The position numbers and the translations under genes are program-made. Below, piece after piece: positions 1-9,952 of a stretch of 64,000 nt of DNA; within the stretch, counting starts at the first letter, position 1, and each line of letters begins with the position of its first letter. Below the pieces are notes generated by a model. It was not told the DNA's origin, searched no databases, and saw only the letters and a program-made list of their open reading frames with translations. Source of the stretch: Burkholderia gladioli (GTDB lineage: Bacteria; Pseudomonadota; Gammaproteobacteria; Burkholderiales; Burkholderiaceae); the NCBI RefSeq assembly GCF_000959725.1, contig NZ_CP009322.1:310001-374000 (forward strand), given 5' to 3'.

Positions 1-1
1 G

Positions 2-1609
2 CCCGTCTTGCGCGTGAACGCCGATCGGCCGGACGAGGTGATGCGTGCCGTGGCGGTCGCGCTGGACTACCGAATGACCTTCCGGGCCGACATCCTGATC
101 GACTTGATCGGCTACCGTCGCCTCGGCCATTCGGAGCACGACCTGCCGACGCTCACGCAACCGGCGTTGCAGGCGGTGATCGGCGCGCACCCGGGCGTGG
201 TCGACCTGTACCACGCGTCGCTCGGCGGCACGGCGCCGCTGGACGGGCTGCGGCGGGCGGCCCTGCAGGTGTTGCTGCACGGACATGCCGGCGCGCCGGA
301 TTCGGCGCGGCACGCGAGCAGGGAGGCCGACGCCACGACGACACCGCTCGCCGAACTGTCGCTCGAGCGGCTGCGCAGGTTGACCGACGCGCTCACATGC
401 GTGCCGCCCGGCGTGCGGATCCACGAGTTCATCGCAAGGATGACGGCCCGCTGGCGCGACACGGTCGCTGACGAAGCCGGCCGCGTGGACTGGAGCTTCG
501 CCGAGAACCTCGCCTACGCGTCCTTGCTCGACGACGGCTTCGGCGTGCGGCTCTCGGGCATGGACGTCGGGCGCGGCACCTTCATGCACCGGCAGGCCGT
601 TTGGCACTTCCAGGACGGCGGCGAACGCGTCGGCGAGATGCACGTGCCGCTCGGCGCGCTATCGGCCGGCCAGGGACGCTTCGACATCGTGAATTCGCCC
701 TTGACCGAGGAGGCGGTGCTCGGCTTCGAGTATGGCTACAGCCTGGCGGCACCCGAGGTGCTCACGATCTGGGAGGCGCAATTCGGCGATTTCGTGAACG
801 GCGCCCAGGTGTTCGTCGACCAGTACATCGCGGCCGGCGAGCACAAGTGGGGCTGTCGATCGCGACTGACCGTGCTGCTGCCGCACGGGCACGAGGGCGT
901 GGGGCCGGAGCACTCGAACGGCTACCTCGGGCGTTTCCTGCAGCTGTGCGCGGACGAGAACATGCGGGTGGCGTGCCCGTCGACGTCGGCGCAGTGGTTC
1001 CACCTGCTGCGAGGACAGGCCGCCGCGCGCCAGCCGAAGCCGCTCATCGTCATGTCTCCGAAATCTCAGCTGTACGGTGACGCGCGCTCGCATTCGGCCA
1101 TGCCGTCGCTGCTGGAAGGCGCGTTCGCCACCGTGATCCAGGACGATTCGGTAACCGATGCGATGCGCGTGAGGAAGGTCGTGTTGTCGAGCGGCAAGTT
1201 CCATTACGCGCTGCGCGACGCCCGCGACGCCGCCGGCGACACGAGCATCGCGCTGGTGCGCGTCGAGCAACTGTACCCGTTTCCGCGACTGGAGCTGGCA
1301 TGCGTGCTCGGGACCTTCGGCAATCTCGAGGAAGTCGTCTGGGCGCAGGAGGAGGACGTGAACCAGGGGGCCTGGCGGTTCGTGCGTGACGAACTGGAAG
1401 CGGTGCTGCCCAGTGCTTGCCGGCTGACGGCGGTGTGCCGGGCGGCGAGCGCCTCGGGCGCTCATTCGTCGGTGCGTGCGCATCAGGCCGAGCAGCGCCG
1501 GCTGGTGGCAAGCGCGCTGGGCGAACTCGTGCCACCGGCAGGAGGGCATGCTGGCGCCGAGGCGTCGCGCGTCGGCGCCGTGGAGCATGTCGAGGCGGCC
1601 GCGGCATGA
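2..1609 (+). CDS. 2-oxoglutarate dehydrogenase E1 component-like protein (5' truncated by window edge)
   Basis: This is the C-terminal 535 residues of a thiamine-diphosphate dehydrogenase of the SucA/OdhA type. Such enzymes decarboxylate 2-oxoglutarate and pass the succinyl group to an E2 partner. The frame is open from base 2, and the first codons (PVLRVNADRPDEV) already match the SucA core, so the start lies upstream. Visible SucA motifs are RRLGHSE, SGMDVGRGTFMHRQAVWH, LTIWEAQFGDFVNGAQVF, LLPHGHEGVGPEHS, VMSPKS, RVEQLYPFP and QEEDVNQGAW. The last ~25 residues are an Ala/Gly-rich tail beyond the usual family end. No E2 or E3 gene follows within the window, unlike a sucAB-lpd operon, so this is probably a paralogue. 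An alternative 2-oxoglutarate decarboxylase role is possible. Confidence 0.9.
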   Translation, partial: PVLRVNADRPDEVMRAVAVALDYRMTFRADILIDLIGYRRLGHSEHDLPTLTQPALQAVIGAHPGVVDLYHASLGGTAPLDGLRRAALQVLLHGHAGAPDSARHASREADATTTPLAELSLERLRRLTDALTCVPPGVRIHEFIARMTARWRDTVADEAGRVDWSFAENLAYASLLDDGFGVRLSGMDVGRGTFMHRQAVWHFQDGGERVGEMHVPLGALSAGQGRFDIVNSPLTEEAVLGFEYGYSLAAPEVLTIWEAQFGDFVNGAQVFVDQYIAAGEHKWGCRSRLTVLLPHGHEGVGPEHSNGYLGRFLQLCADENMRVACPSTSAQWFHLLRGQAAARQPKPLIVMSPKSQLYGDARSHSAMPSLLEGAFATVIQDDSVTDAMRVRKVVLSSGKFHYALRDARDAAGDTSIALVRVEQLYPFPRLELACVLGTFGNLEEVVWAQEEDVNQGAWRFVRDELEAVLPSACRLTAVCRAASASGAHSSVRAHQAEQRRLVASALGELVPPAGGHAGAEASRVGAVEHVEAAAA

Positions 1610-1631
1610 GATAGCCGAGCGTGCGTGGGCA

Positions 1632-1656
1632 GGCCGCCGCGCGCGATGCGGCGGCC
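1632..1656 (+). terminator. stem-loop after the E1-like gene
   Basis: A perfect 9-bp inverted repeat (GGCCGCCGC / GCGGCGGCC) with a 7-nt loop lies 22 bp past the E1-like stop codon. No T tract follows, so termination is inferred from position and stability only. Confidence 0.35.
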
Positions 1657-1888
1657 GGGCGACCTGCACCCTATGCTTCGTCATACGCTCGCCGAGCGTA
1701 AGGCCCGGGCCCGGCCGCGTCGGTACGGTCATGCGGCCGTCGCGCGTTTCGGGCGTCTCGTTGAACAGTGTTTCGAGCCATTCGAAATGCCCGACCCTGG
1801 GCTCGCGCGAGCGCCCCGACAAAATCTAAAATAAGACGGAGTACCCATCATTTCAGGGCCGTGAGGCATTTTCGTGGAAGGAGGCTGC

Positions 1889-2524
1889 ATGGATCTGTTC
1901 GATATCGTGCAGGCGCAGATGGAAACCGTGAAGCTGCCGCTCTATGCGGTGACCGTTTCCGCCGTGGCGCAGGTCAATACTCCCCTCGTCGCCATCCTGC
2001 ACTGGCACGGATTTCGCCGAGCCACCCCGCTCGTATTGCCTGGTGTCGACATTCCGGCGCGGCCGGTGCCGGGCTCGGCGATCCAGATCGGCGCGCCGTG
2101 GCACAGCTTCGAGGCGGTCGATATGGCGCTGCTCGATGCCGCCTGGCGCCTGGGCGCGTGGGAGGTGGAGCGCATCGAACGGCGCGCCTGCAACGTGATC
2201 GGCGCGTCTGGCGCGGAGGCGCTTGCCTGCCGCCGTGCATTCGGCGACTACGGGGAAGGTTCGCCGACGGGCGAGCATCTGCTCGACGGCGCGCCGGATC
2301 GGGAAGGACTCATGCATTTGGCGGCGCGCCGAGGCTACCTGCGTTGGCTGTTCCGCCCGGTCAAGGGCGGCGTGCTTCGCGCGCTGGACGAGCCGGACGA
2401 CTCGCTGGACGCCGACGGCGGCCGCACGTCGCCCTGTCCGGTGGTGCCCAACCCGCGCGCTCGTGGCGTTCCGGGCCGAATCGTGTATCGGTTGGGATCG
2501 GTGAGACACATCCTGCTGCGCTGA
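1889..2524 (+). CDS. hypothetical protein upstream of groES
   Basis: This encodes a 211-residue soluble protein I do not recognise. The start was placed at the ATG preceded by AAGGAGG (1878-1884) rather than the in-frame GTG at 1874. There is no signal peptide or membrane segment. The middle has an Ala/Arg-rich helical stretch, and near residues 130-150 it reads [15 protein letters not shown]. It lies 173 bp upstream of groES on the same strand, but a candidate heat-shock promoter sits between them, so it may be a separate unit. Codon use is typical of the region and the frame is open throughout, which supports a real gene. Confidence 0.6.
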   Translation: MDLFDIVQAQMETVKLPLYAVTVSAVAQVNTPLVAILHWHGFRRATPLVLPGVDIPARPVPGSAIQIGAPWHSFEAVDMALLDAAWRLGAWEVERIERRACNVIGASGAEALACRRAFGDYGEGSPTGEHLLDGAPDREGLMHLAARRGYLRWLFRPVKGGVLRALDEPDDSLDADGGRTSPCPVVPNPRARGVPGRIVYRLGSVRHILLR

Positions 2525-2558
2525 AACTTTTTGTTACACATTCGGGCGACATCCGCCT

Positions 2559-2587
2559 CTTGAAGCGTGTGCGCTCCGCCTCTATTT
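2559..2587 (+). promoter_or_regulatory. candidate sigma-32-like promoter for groESL
   Basis: CTTGAA at 2559-2564 is followed, after 14 nt, by CCTCTATTT at 2579-2587. This resembles the heat-shock pattern CTTGAA-N13-16-CCCCATnT with one inserted base in the -10 element. It lies about 110 bp before groES. No CIRCE repeat was seen. Confidence 0.35.
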
Positions 2588-2697
2588 CGCATTCCGCCGA
2601 ACATGGCACGGCCGGCGCGTCGCGCGAAGCACCTGCTTGCGCCCCGACGCGCGGCCGGATTCCCTTTGGTTATCTATCTATCGCTCAGGAGATGGAA

Positions 2698-3015
2698 ATG
2701 CAGATTCGTCCCCTCTACGACCGGGTGATCGTCAAGCGAATCGAACAGCAGCGCACGACGGCTTCCGGCATCGTCATCCCAGACTCCGCCGCAGAAAAAC
2801 CCGAACAAGGCGAGGTGATCGCCGTCGGCAGTGGCCGGCTGCTGCAGGATGGCACGCAGCGCGCGCTCCAACTGAAAGTCGGTGATCAGGTCATCTTCGG
2901 CAAGTATTCCGGCCAGACCGTCAAGGTCGATGGCGAGGAACTGCTCGTCATGCGCGAAGAAGACGTGATGGGCGTGCTCGAAGCGGGCCAGGATGTCGCC
3001 CGCCAGGCTGCCTGA
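2698..3015 (+). CDS. groES: co-chaperonin GroES (second copy)
   Basis: This encodes a 105-residue Cpn10 that caps the GroEL ring. It begins [18 protein letters not shown]. The mobile loop (about residues 17-33) carries the IVI tripeptide at 25-27 that contacts GroEL, and the GEVIAVGSG and [11 protein letters not shown] motifs are present. The protein is longer than the usual ~97 residues because of a C-terminal extension ([11 protein letters not shown]). The start was chosen at the second ATG: AGGAG (2687-2691) abuts the ATG at 2692 but lies an optimal 6 nt from 2698. groEL follows after 90 bp. The extension suggests a paralogous chaperonin set rather than the primary one, which cannot be tested here. 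Confidence 0.95.
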   Translation: MQIRPLYDRVIVKRIEQQRTTASGIVIPDSAAEKPEQGEVIAVGSGRLLQDGTQRALQLKVGDQVIFGKYSGQTVKVDGEELLVMREEDVMGVLEAGQDVARQAA

Positions 3016-3078
3016 CATTGTTCGTGTCGCGGACAGCGTCCTCATTTTCTTTTCGCCGGGCTGTTCGCGACGTGCTGA

Positions 3079-4728
<1,650 letters not shown>

Positions 4729-4738
4729 TCGGAGGTCC

Positions 4739-4769
4739 GGCCCGGTCTTCCACCATGGATGGCCGGGCC
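4739..4769 (+). terminator. stem-loop after groEL
   Basis: GGCCCGG (4739-4745) pairs with CCGGGCC (4763-4769) across a 17-nt loop, 10 bp after the groEL stop. No T run follows, so this is a weak terminator call based on position. Confidence 0.3.
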
Positions 4770-5052
4770 CGGGGCGCTTGTTCGACAGCCAGGTTGCCGC
4801 CAGCCTTCGATATGGTTTCTCTATGTCGGGTGGACACGATGTGGTGGGAGACAGGCCGGTCTCCCCCCCCTCGAGTCGTTCATGATCAAGCCGCCTTGTC
4901 GCCTCGCGGGTCCCACGACCTAGGGGTATTGGCGAATGGGGCGAGGGTTGCGGCCTTGCTCGTCGGTGGCCGTGGCGTCTCTCGTCGGCCGTGACGGCCC
5001 CGAGCCTGCCGAGGTGCCCGCCCGTGTCCTGGACTTAAGCACCATTGAAGCA

Positions 5053-5442
5053 ATGACGAGTTCGACCGTGCACATGCTCTATCCCTCCCACCAAGCCGTT
5101 CTGGACGGTTTGCGCCACGTTTGCCTGCGCCAGGTGGTGCGACACCGGCATGACGCCATCGTGGATACGCTGGCTCGCTGGGGTTTTGTGATGTGGGTGC
5201 GCCAGCCGATCCGACGCTCGCAATTGGAGGGCTCCCCACTATCTGGCGGCGTGCCGGTCCCGGAATACGTCGCCGAATTGACCGATAACGGCCGTGGCTG
5301 CCTGGACTGGCTTGCTGCTCTGGAACGGACACGATGGTGGGACGTGTTGCGTATGAAACCGTATCCATTTCCGCGCGGTCCCCGCACCGACCAGTCACCC
5401 GACCCCGGCCCAATGCAAGGTCATTCGCCGGCGGTAGCATGA
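5053..5442 (+). CDS. hypothetical protein, possible winged-helix type
   Basis: This encodes a predicted 129-residue protein starting MTSSTVHMLYPSH. I do not recognise it. The central part (VVRHRHDAIVDTLARWGFV, then VPEYVAELTDNGRGCLDWL) has the rhythm of a helix-turn-helix followed by a wing, as in small regulators. The C-terminal 25 residues are Pro/Gly-rich and low in information. The ribosome-binding site is poor, and the frame extends upstream to 4936 without good coding character. It may be genuine or a decayed gene. It lies between groEL and a long gene-free stretch. Confidence 0.4.
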   Translation: MTSSTVHMLYPSHQAVLDGLRHVCLRQVVRHRHDAIVDTLARWGFVMWVRQPIRRSQLEGSPLSGGVPVPEYVAELTDNGRGCLDWLAALERTRWWDVLRMKPYPFPRGPRTDQSPDPGPMQGHSPAVA

Positions 5443-6185
5443 GCTATCTTTGCGCAGAGCGCCGGTTGCGCCTTTCAGGCTGGCTTTGCGTTCGTCGAGA
5501 AGCAGGGCTACGCGTCGACGCGCGAGCACGGACCAACGCGCAGGTGCCGGTCTGAACCCGTGGCCGACCAACTGAGGTTCGGCCGGAATCATGCTGCTGT
5601 GCCGGATGCCGACGTGTGGCTGCCGTGCTTGACTACCGTTCGATTCACTCCAAGCGCTTCGCCGCGGTAGCTGCTGCATCGGCGAAATGCTATCGCCGGT
5701 TGTCACTGGTCGGCATCGTTCCCGATTCCAGGTATCCAGCGACTCTTCCACCTCGCCAATGGCGATAGTCGTCTGTTCCCCCCTCTCTCCGGGATCGACC
5801 AGCCTGAAAATTTTCGGGCGGCAGTGTCACTTTTCCCGCTTCGTTGCACAAGGCAAATGAGGGCGTCCGACCGTTCGCGACGCTTGCCTCGTCCACGAAG
5901 GGAGAAACCGTGATCGATCATTTCGGTAATGCCGTTCCGGCATTCCTGCAGGAGGAAGCCGCGCCTTGCGGTAGGGAACCGCTTTGGCGCGTATCGGCAC
6001 ACCAGGTCCAACCCCGCCAGCGGGCACCAGGGACATCGCTGTCGCGTGGGGCGCCCCTGGAATTCCGCGCGTAGGCAATCAAACCAATTCACGGATGCAG
6101 GTGCGTCACCGGTTCAACCATGACGCCAGCCTCGATCGCGTTGTCGCGGTCATGTTCGCCACCGCGTTCCAAAGGATTATTTTAT
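5443..6185. other. 743-bp region without a confident gene
   Basis: All six frames are broken into short, low-quality segments. The best small frame starts at a GTG at 5911 behind AGGGAGA and runs to 6074 (54 codons, VIDHFGNAVPAFLQEE...), but it has no recognisable family. No IS inverted repeats, tRNA or direct repeats were seen. The last 40 bp before the MarR gene become AT-rich. Confidence 0.5.
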
Positions 6186-6602
6186 ATGTGCAATATTCAT
6201 GGTTTGTTAATAAGCCTTCTCCAGGTGCGAGAGATATTGCTTGCTCCGATTCGTTCGATTCTCAACGAGTTTGCGCTGACGGAACAGCAATGGCGGATTA
6301 TTTCCGCTCTTGCGAACGACGATGCGGTCGGGCTCGGGCCTGGGCAAATCGCGAAGCAGTGCTGCATCCTTCATCCCAGCCTCACGGGCATACTGAGTAG
6401 ATTGGAGCGGGATGGCGTCGTTACGCGAGAAATTTCGAATATCGATTCGCGAAGGCAGCTGATTAAATTGACGGCGCGCGGCAGGAGGCTATTCTTGACA
6501 ATCAATGAGCGAATGGAGGTGCGGTATCGTTTGATCGAGGAAGTATATGGACATGAAAATCTGCAGAATGTATTGACTGCGCTTCATGGATTAAAGAATT
6601 AG
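6186..6602 (+). CDS. MarR-family regulator, HpaR type
   Basis: This encodes a 138-residue winged-helix repressor. The motif PIRSILNEFALTEQQWRI followed by GQIAKQCCILHPSLTGILSRLERDGVV is the HpaR/HpcR pattern (homoprotocatechuate-type MarR proteins). The wing lies at DSRRQLIKLTARG. The start at 6186 was chosen because AAAGGA (6171-6176) sits 9 nt upstream; an in-frame ATG at 6120 would add an unrelated N-terminus. No catabolic operon adjoins it, so the ligand and targets are unknown. A clear paralogue lies at 52621-53076. The gene and its 5' flank are more AT-rich than their surroundings. Confidence 0.85.
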   Translation: MCNIHGLLISLLQVREILLAPIRSILNEFALTEQQWRIISALANDDAVGLGPGQIAKQCCILHPSLTGILSRLERDGVVTREISNIDSRRQLIKLTARGRRLFLTINERMEVRYRLIEEVYGHENLQNVLTALHGLKN

Positions 6603-6665
6603 GAGGGCGCTTGATTTATGTTCAAAGGCGTCATGACGCACACCGGCGAGATCCCTCATGCACTC

Positions 6666-6697
6666 GCACCGGCATCGTCCTTCGGCGACGCCGGTGC
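6666..6697. terminator. bidirectional stem-loop between convergent MarR and Lrp genes
   Basis: GCACCGGC (6666-6673) and GCCGGTGC (6690-6697) form a perfect 8-bp stem around a 16-nt loop. It lies between the convergent gene ends at 6602 and 6882. T tracts are weak on both sides. Confidence 0.4.
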
Positions 6698-6881
6698 GCG
6701 AAGCCGCTGTCGATACGGCGCCCAACCGGTCTCCGTCGTAGTTCAAGATTCCTAAGGGGCCAGTTCAAAACCCCGTGAGGGGGATGTTGTGCGGGACACC
6801 TGAACAAAGGATGTCGAGTGCGGACGCGGCGACCATTGATGGCGACGACAAGGTGCAGGCGGCACGCGCGACCGAGACGGA

Positions 6882-7373
6882 TCACGGCTGGGCGCCGAAC
6901 AGCGATTCCAGGGGGTATTGCCGCTTGACGAATGGCGACTTGATGATCACGTAGCTGAAATATTTCGCAATGCCGATGTTCTGCTCGAGCAGCCCTTCCA
7001 CGATGGTCTGGTAATGGCTCACGCTGCGCGTGATGAACTTCAGCAGATAGTCGTAGCCCCCGCTGGCGAGATGGCACTCGACGATCTCGTCGACATTGCG
7101 GATCGCCGCGACGAAACGCTCGAAGTCCTCGCGGCGGTGGTCGGCCAGCGTGACCTCGGTGAACACCACCTGCACGTCGCCGAGCTTCTCGAGCTGGATA
7201 TGCGCGCCGTAACCGCAGATATAGCCGGCCTTCTCGAGCCGTTTCACGCGAATCAGGCACGGGCTCGGCGACAACCCCACCGCATCGGCCAGTTCGACAT
7301 TGCTCATGCGGCCTCGCTTTTGCAAGTGGGAGAGGATACGCAGATCGATTCGATCCAGCTTGCTGTCCGTCAT
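6882..7373 (-). CDS. Lrp/AsnC-family transcriptional regulator
   Basis: This encodes a 163-residue feast/famine regulator. The N-terminal helix-turn-helix (LDRIDLRILSHLQKRGRMSN, then VGLSPSPCLIRVKRLEKAGYI) is followed by the RAM ligand/oligomerisation domain (VFTEVTL, VAAIRNVDEIVECHLASGGYDYLLKF). ATG at 7373 is preferred; an in-frame TTG at 7382 would add three residues. The gene lies 78 bp downstream of the aminotransferase on the same strand. It is therefore a candidate local regulator of the amine/amino-acid island. A CGACAACC motif (7431 to 7424, minus strand), also found in the two island operator boxes, lies about 50 bp upstream. Confidence 0.92.
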   Translation of the reverse strand: MTDSKLDRIDLRILSHLQKRGRMSNVELADAVGLSPSPCLIRVKRLEKAGYICGYGAHIQLEKLGDVQVVFTEVTLADHRREDFERFVAAIRNVDEIVECHLASGGYDYLLKFITRSVSHYQTIVEGLLEQNIGIAKYFSYVIIKSPFVKRQYPLESLFGAQP

Positions 7374-7451
7374 GGTCTTCAAGACGCCGATTAATGGAAT
7401 GTCTGGTTACTTTAGAGGCGAACGGTTGTCGTTACAAGCCCGCCACCGCCC

Positions 7452-8852
7452 TCAAGCGTGCTGCACGTGCGCCTCGTCGAGCGCGCGCAGCACGCCCGGC
7501 TCCGCCAGTACGTCGTCGAGTGTCTTGCGCAAGCGCTCGAACAGCAGGTCGAACTCGCCCGCGGAAAAGCTCAAGGCGGGGGCGAAGCCGAGCACGCCGT
7601 CGCCGAACGCGCGAAACACCAGGCCGTTGGCGTAAGCGGCCGCCGCGATCCTGTCGGGCACCCCCAGCAGCGGATCGAAGCGCGTCTTGCCCGCCTTGCT
7701 CGACACCAGTTCGAGCGCACCGAGCAGGCCGATCGAGCGCGCGTCGCCGACCAGCGGATGCGCGCGCAGCGCGTCGAGTCCCGCCGCGAAACGCGGTGCC
7801 ATGGCCTGGCCGTTCGCGAGCAGGCCGCCTTCGTGATAGAGCTTCAGCACCTCGAGGGCGATGGCCGCGCTGACCGGATGCGCGGAATAGGTATGGCCGT
7901 GGCCGACCACGGCCGACTCGCCGCGGCTGCCGGCGATTCCCTCGTAGATTTCCTCGGACATGAGCACCGCGCCCATCGGCGCATAGCCGGCGGTCAGGCC
8001 CTTCGCGACGGTCATCAGGTCCGGCTCCACGCCTTCGGCCTCGCAGGCGAACAGCGGGCCGGTGCGCCCGAAACCGGTGATCACCTCGTCGGCGACGAAC
8101 AGGATGCCCAGGCGCCGGCATGCGTCGCGCATCGCCTTCAGCCACCCGGGCGGCGGCACGATCACGCCGCCCGAGCCCTGCACGGGCTCGCAGAAGAAGG
8201 CCGCGACCCGGTCCGCGCCAAGTTCGGCCACCTTGGTTTCCAGCGCGTTCACCGACGCGTCGATCAGCGCCTGCGGATCGTCGCCGAGCGGATGGCGATA
8301 GGGGTAGGGCGACGCAATGTGGTGCTGCTCCGCTCGCGGCACGTCGAAATGACGATGGAAGGCGGGTAGCGCGGTCAAGCCCGCGCCGAGCGACGAGGAG
8401 CCGTGATAGCCGCGCTCCAGCGCGATCATGTGCTTCTTCGAGGGGCGGCCGGTGGCGTTGAAGTAATGCGTGATGAAACGCAGGGCGGAGTCGATCGCGT
8501 CCGAGCCGCCGAGCGTGAAGTACACCCGCGTGAGCGAAGCGGGGGCGAGCGCGGTGAGCCGCTCGGCCAGTTCGATGGCGGGCTGCGAGCCGAAATGGAA
8601 GTAGCCGGTGGCATAGGGCAGCTTCGCCATCTGTTCGGCCGCGGCCTTCACGATGCTGTCGCGGCCATAGCCGACGTTCACGCACCACAAGCCCGAGAAG
8701 GCGTCCAGCAGCGTATGGCCTTGCGCGTCGCGCAGGAACACGCCGTCCGCGGATTCGAGCACGGTGACGCCGCGCGCCTCGTGCGCCCGGTAGTTGACGA
8801 CAGGGTGGATCAGATGTTGACGATCGGCTTCGATCAGCGCGGCGTGGTTCAT
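7452..8852 (-). CDS. class III PLP-dependent aminotransferase (SpuC-like)
   Basis: This encodes a 466-residue omega-aminotransferase of the diamine/beta-amino-acid:pyruvate group. It transfers an amino group from a terminal amine to a keto acid. Visible features are the N-terminal GLWCVNVGYGR, the cofactor-binding glycine stretch (TLGGSDAIDSALRF) and the motif FVADEVITGFGRTG. The PLP lysine lies in TVAKGLTAGYAPMGAV, and GHTYSAHPVSAA is present. The length is normal. It sits between a ghrA-like gene (162 bp upstream) and the Lrp gene. A perfect 12-bp inverted repeat lies in the upstream gap. Substrate is unproven; polyamines or a beta-amino acid fit the nearby oxidases and aldehyde dehydrogenase. 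Confidence 0.9.
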   Translation of the reverse strand: MNHAALIEADRQHLIHPVVNYRAHEARGVTVLESADGVFLRDAQGHTLLDAFSGLWCVNVGYGRDSIVKAAAEQMAKLPYATGYFHFGSQPAIELAERLTALAPASLTRVYFTLGGSDAIDSALRFITHYFNATGRPSKKHMIALERGYHGSSSLGAGLTALPAFHRHFDVPRAEQHHIASPYPYRHPLGDDPQALIDASVNALETKVAELGADRVAAFFCEPVQGSGGVIVPPPGWLKAMRDACRRLGILFVADEVITGFGRTGPLFACEAEGVEPDLMTVAKGLTAGYAPMGAVLMSEEIYEGIAGSRGESAVVGHGHTYSAHPVSAAIALEVLKLYHEGGLLANGQAMAPRFAAGLDALRAHPLVGDARSIGLLGALELVSSKAGKTRFDPLLGVPDRIAAAAYANGLVFRAFGDGVLGFAPALSFSAGEFDLLFERLRKTLDDVLAEPGVLRALDEAHVQHA

Positions 8853-8930
8853 GGCGGGGCGGACTCTCGTCGGGTGTCAGGGGTGAAACCATGCTACCGG
8901 GCGAGAAATGCGCGTGTCGCTTCAATTCGA

Positions 8931-8963
8931 GCGCGCAAACGCACGGGCAAGGCGTTTGCGCGC
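8931..8963. promoter_or_regulatory. perfect 12-bp inverted repeat upstream of the aminotransferase
   Basis: GCGCGCAAACGC (8931-8942) and GCGTTTGCGCGC (8952-8963) flank a 9-nt spacer. It lies 79 bp upstream of the aminotransferase start and 52 bp beyond the ghrA-like stop. It could be an operator or a terminator/attenuator stem. No T tract follows on the minus strand, which favours an operator or RNA stability element. Confidence 0.5.
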
Positions 8964-9014
8964 GGTACTTCGGCATCTTCTGCTGCCGGCCTCGTTGGCC
9001 GCTTGCCGGTCGGG

Positions 9015-9941
9015 TCAATAGCCGCGCGCGCGATCGACGAGGCCGATCATCGGCTGCCCGGCGCGGTGCCGCGCGAGGTTCGCCAGCACCGCGTCGACCG
9101 CCGTGTCGGGTCGCGTCGCGCTCGCGATATGCGGGGTGAGCCGGATGCGCGGATGCGTCCAGAACGGATGGCCCGCCGGCAGGGGTTCGGGATCCGTCAC
9201 GTCGAGGATCGCGCTGTCGAGCCGGCCGCTGTCGAGCGCCGCGAGCAGCGCGGCCGCGTCAAGCTGCGGCCCGCGCCCGACCTGAACCAGCGAGGCGCCC
9301 GCCGGCAGCGCGTCGAACACGCGCTGGCCGAGCAGGCCGCGGGTGTCGTCGGTCAAGGGCAGCAGGCAGATCAGGATATCGGTGCGGGCGAGGAACGTGT
9401 CGAGCGAGGCCTCGCCCGCGTAGCACTCGATGTGGTCCAGCGCGCGCGGCGTGCGGCTCCAGCCCGCGCACGGGAAACCGAAGCGGCGCAGCATGTCGAG
9501 CACGGCCTGGCCCAGGGTGCCGAGCCCGAGCACGCCGATGCGTGTCTCGGCCGCCGCGCGCACCGGCTTCTCGCGCCATACCTGCGCACGTTGCTGCGCG
9601 GCGTAGTCGAACAGGTCGCGATGAATGCTCAGCACGGCTTGCGTCACGTACTGGACCATGCCCTCGACGATGCCGGGCTCGATCATGCGCACGATGGGAA
9701 TATGCGCGGGCACGCGCGACAGGTCGAACTGGTCGATGCCGGCACCCACGGAGAACACGATCTCGAGATTCGGCAGCAGCGCGAGCGGGTCCTCCGGCGG
9801 CTGCCAGGCGGCAAGATAGCGGACCGATTCCGGATCGCCGATATCCGGCCAGATCCGGAAGGGGAGTTCGGGGGCCAACGTCGCGAAGCGCCGTGCCCAT
9901 TGCGCGCCCCGCACCGGATCGGCCTTGTACAGGAAGCTCAT
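9015..9941 (-). CDS. D-2-hydroxyacid dehydrogenase (glyoxylate/hydroxypyruvate reductase A-like)
   Basis: This encodes a 308-residue NAD(P)H-dependent reductase close in length and motif order to GhrA. The Rossmann motif is IGVLGLGTLGQAVL. Catalytic Arg lies in VQVGRGPQLD, the acidic partner in ILDVTDPEPLPAGHPFW, and His in LTPHIASAT. The N-terminal half lacks a second Rossmann signature, as in GhrA. It starts 11 bp after the stop of the GNAT gene on the same strand, so the two are almost certainly co-transcribed. In context it probably reduces a 2-keto acid formed by the island enzymes; glyoxylate is the family's usual substrate. Confidence 0.88.
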   Translation of the reverse strand: MSFLYKADPVRGAQWARRFATLAPELPFRIWPDIGDPESVRYLAAWQPPEDPLALLPNLEIVFSVGAGIDQFDLSRVPAHIPIVRMIEPGIVEGMVQYVTQAVLSIHRDLFDYAAQQRAQVWREKPVRAAAETRIGVLGLGTLGQAVLDMLRRFGFPCAGWSRTPRALDHIECYAGEASLDTFLARTDILICLLPLTDDTRGLLGQRVFDALPAGASLVQVGRGPQLDAAALLAALDSGRLDSAILDVTDPEPLPAGHPFWTHPRIRLTPHIASATRPDTAVDAVLANLARHRAGQPMIGLVDRARGY

Positions 9942-9952
9942 CGTCGTGCCGC

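Noticed and set aside
659..1822. Long antisense open frame opposite the E1-like gene
   Set aside because: High GC keeps antisense frames open; the sequence is Arg/His-rich without family motifs, and the plus strand is a clear SucA-like protein.
5395..5751. Minus-strand 118-codon frame in the gene-free stretch
   Set aside because: No family motif, no ribosome-binding site, and a composition like non-coding DNA.
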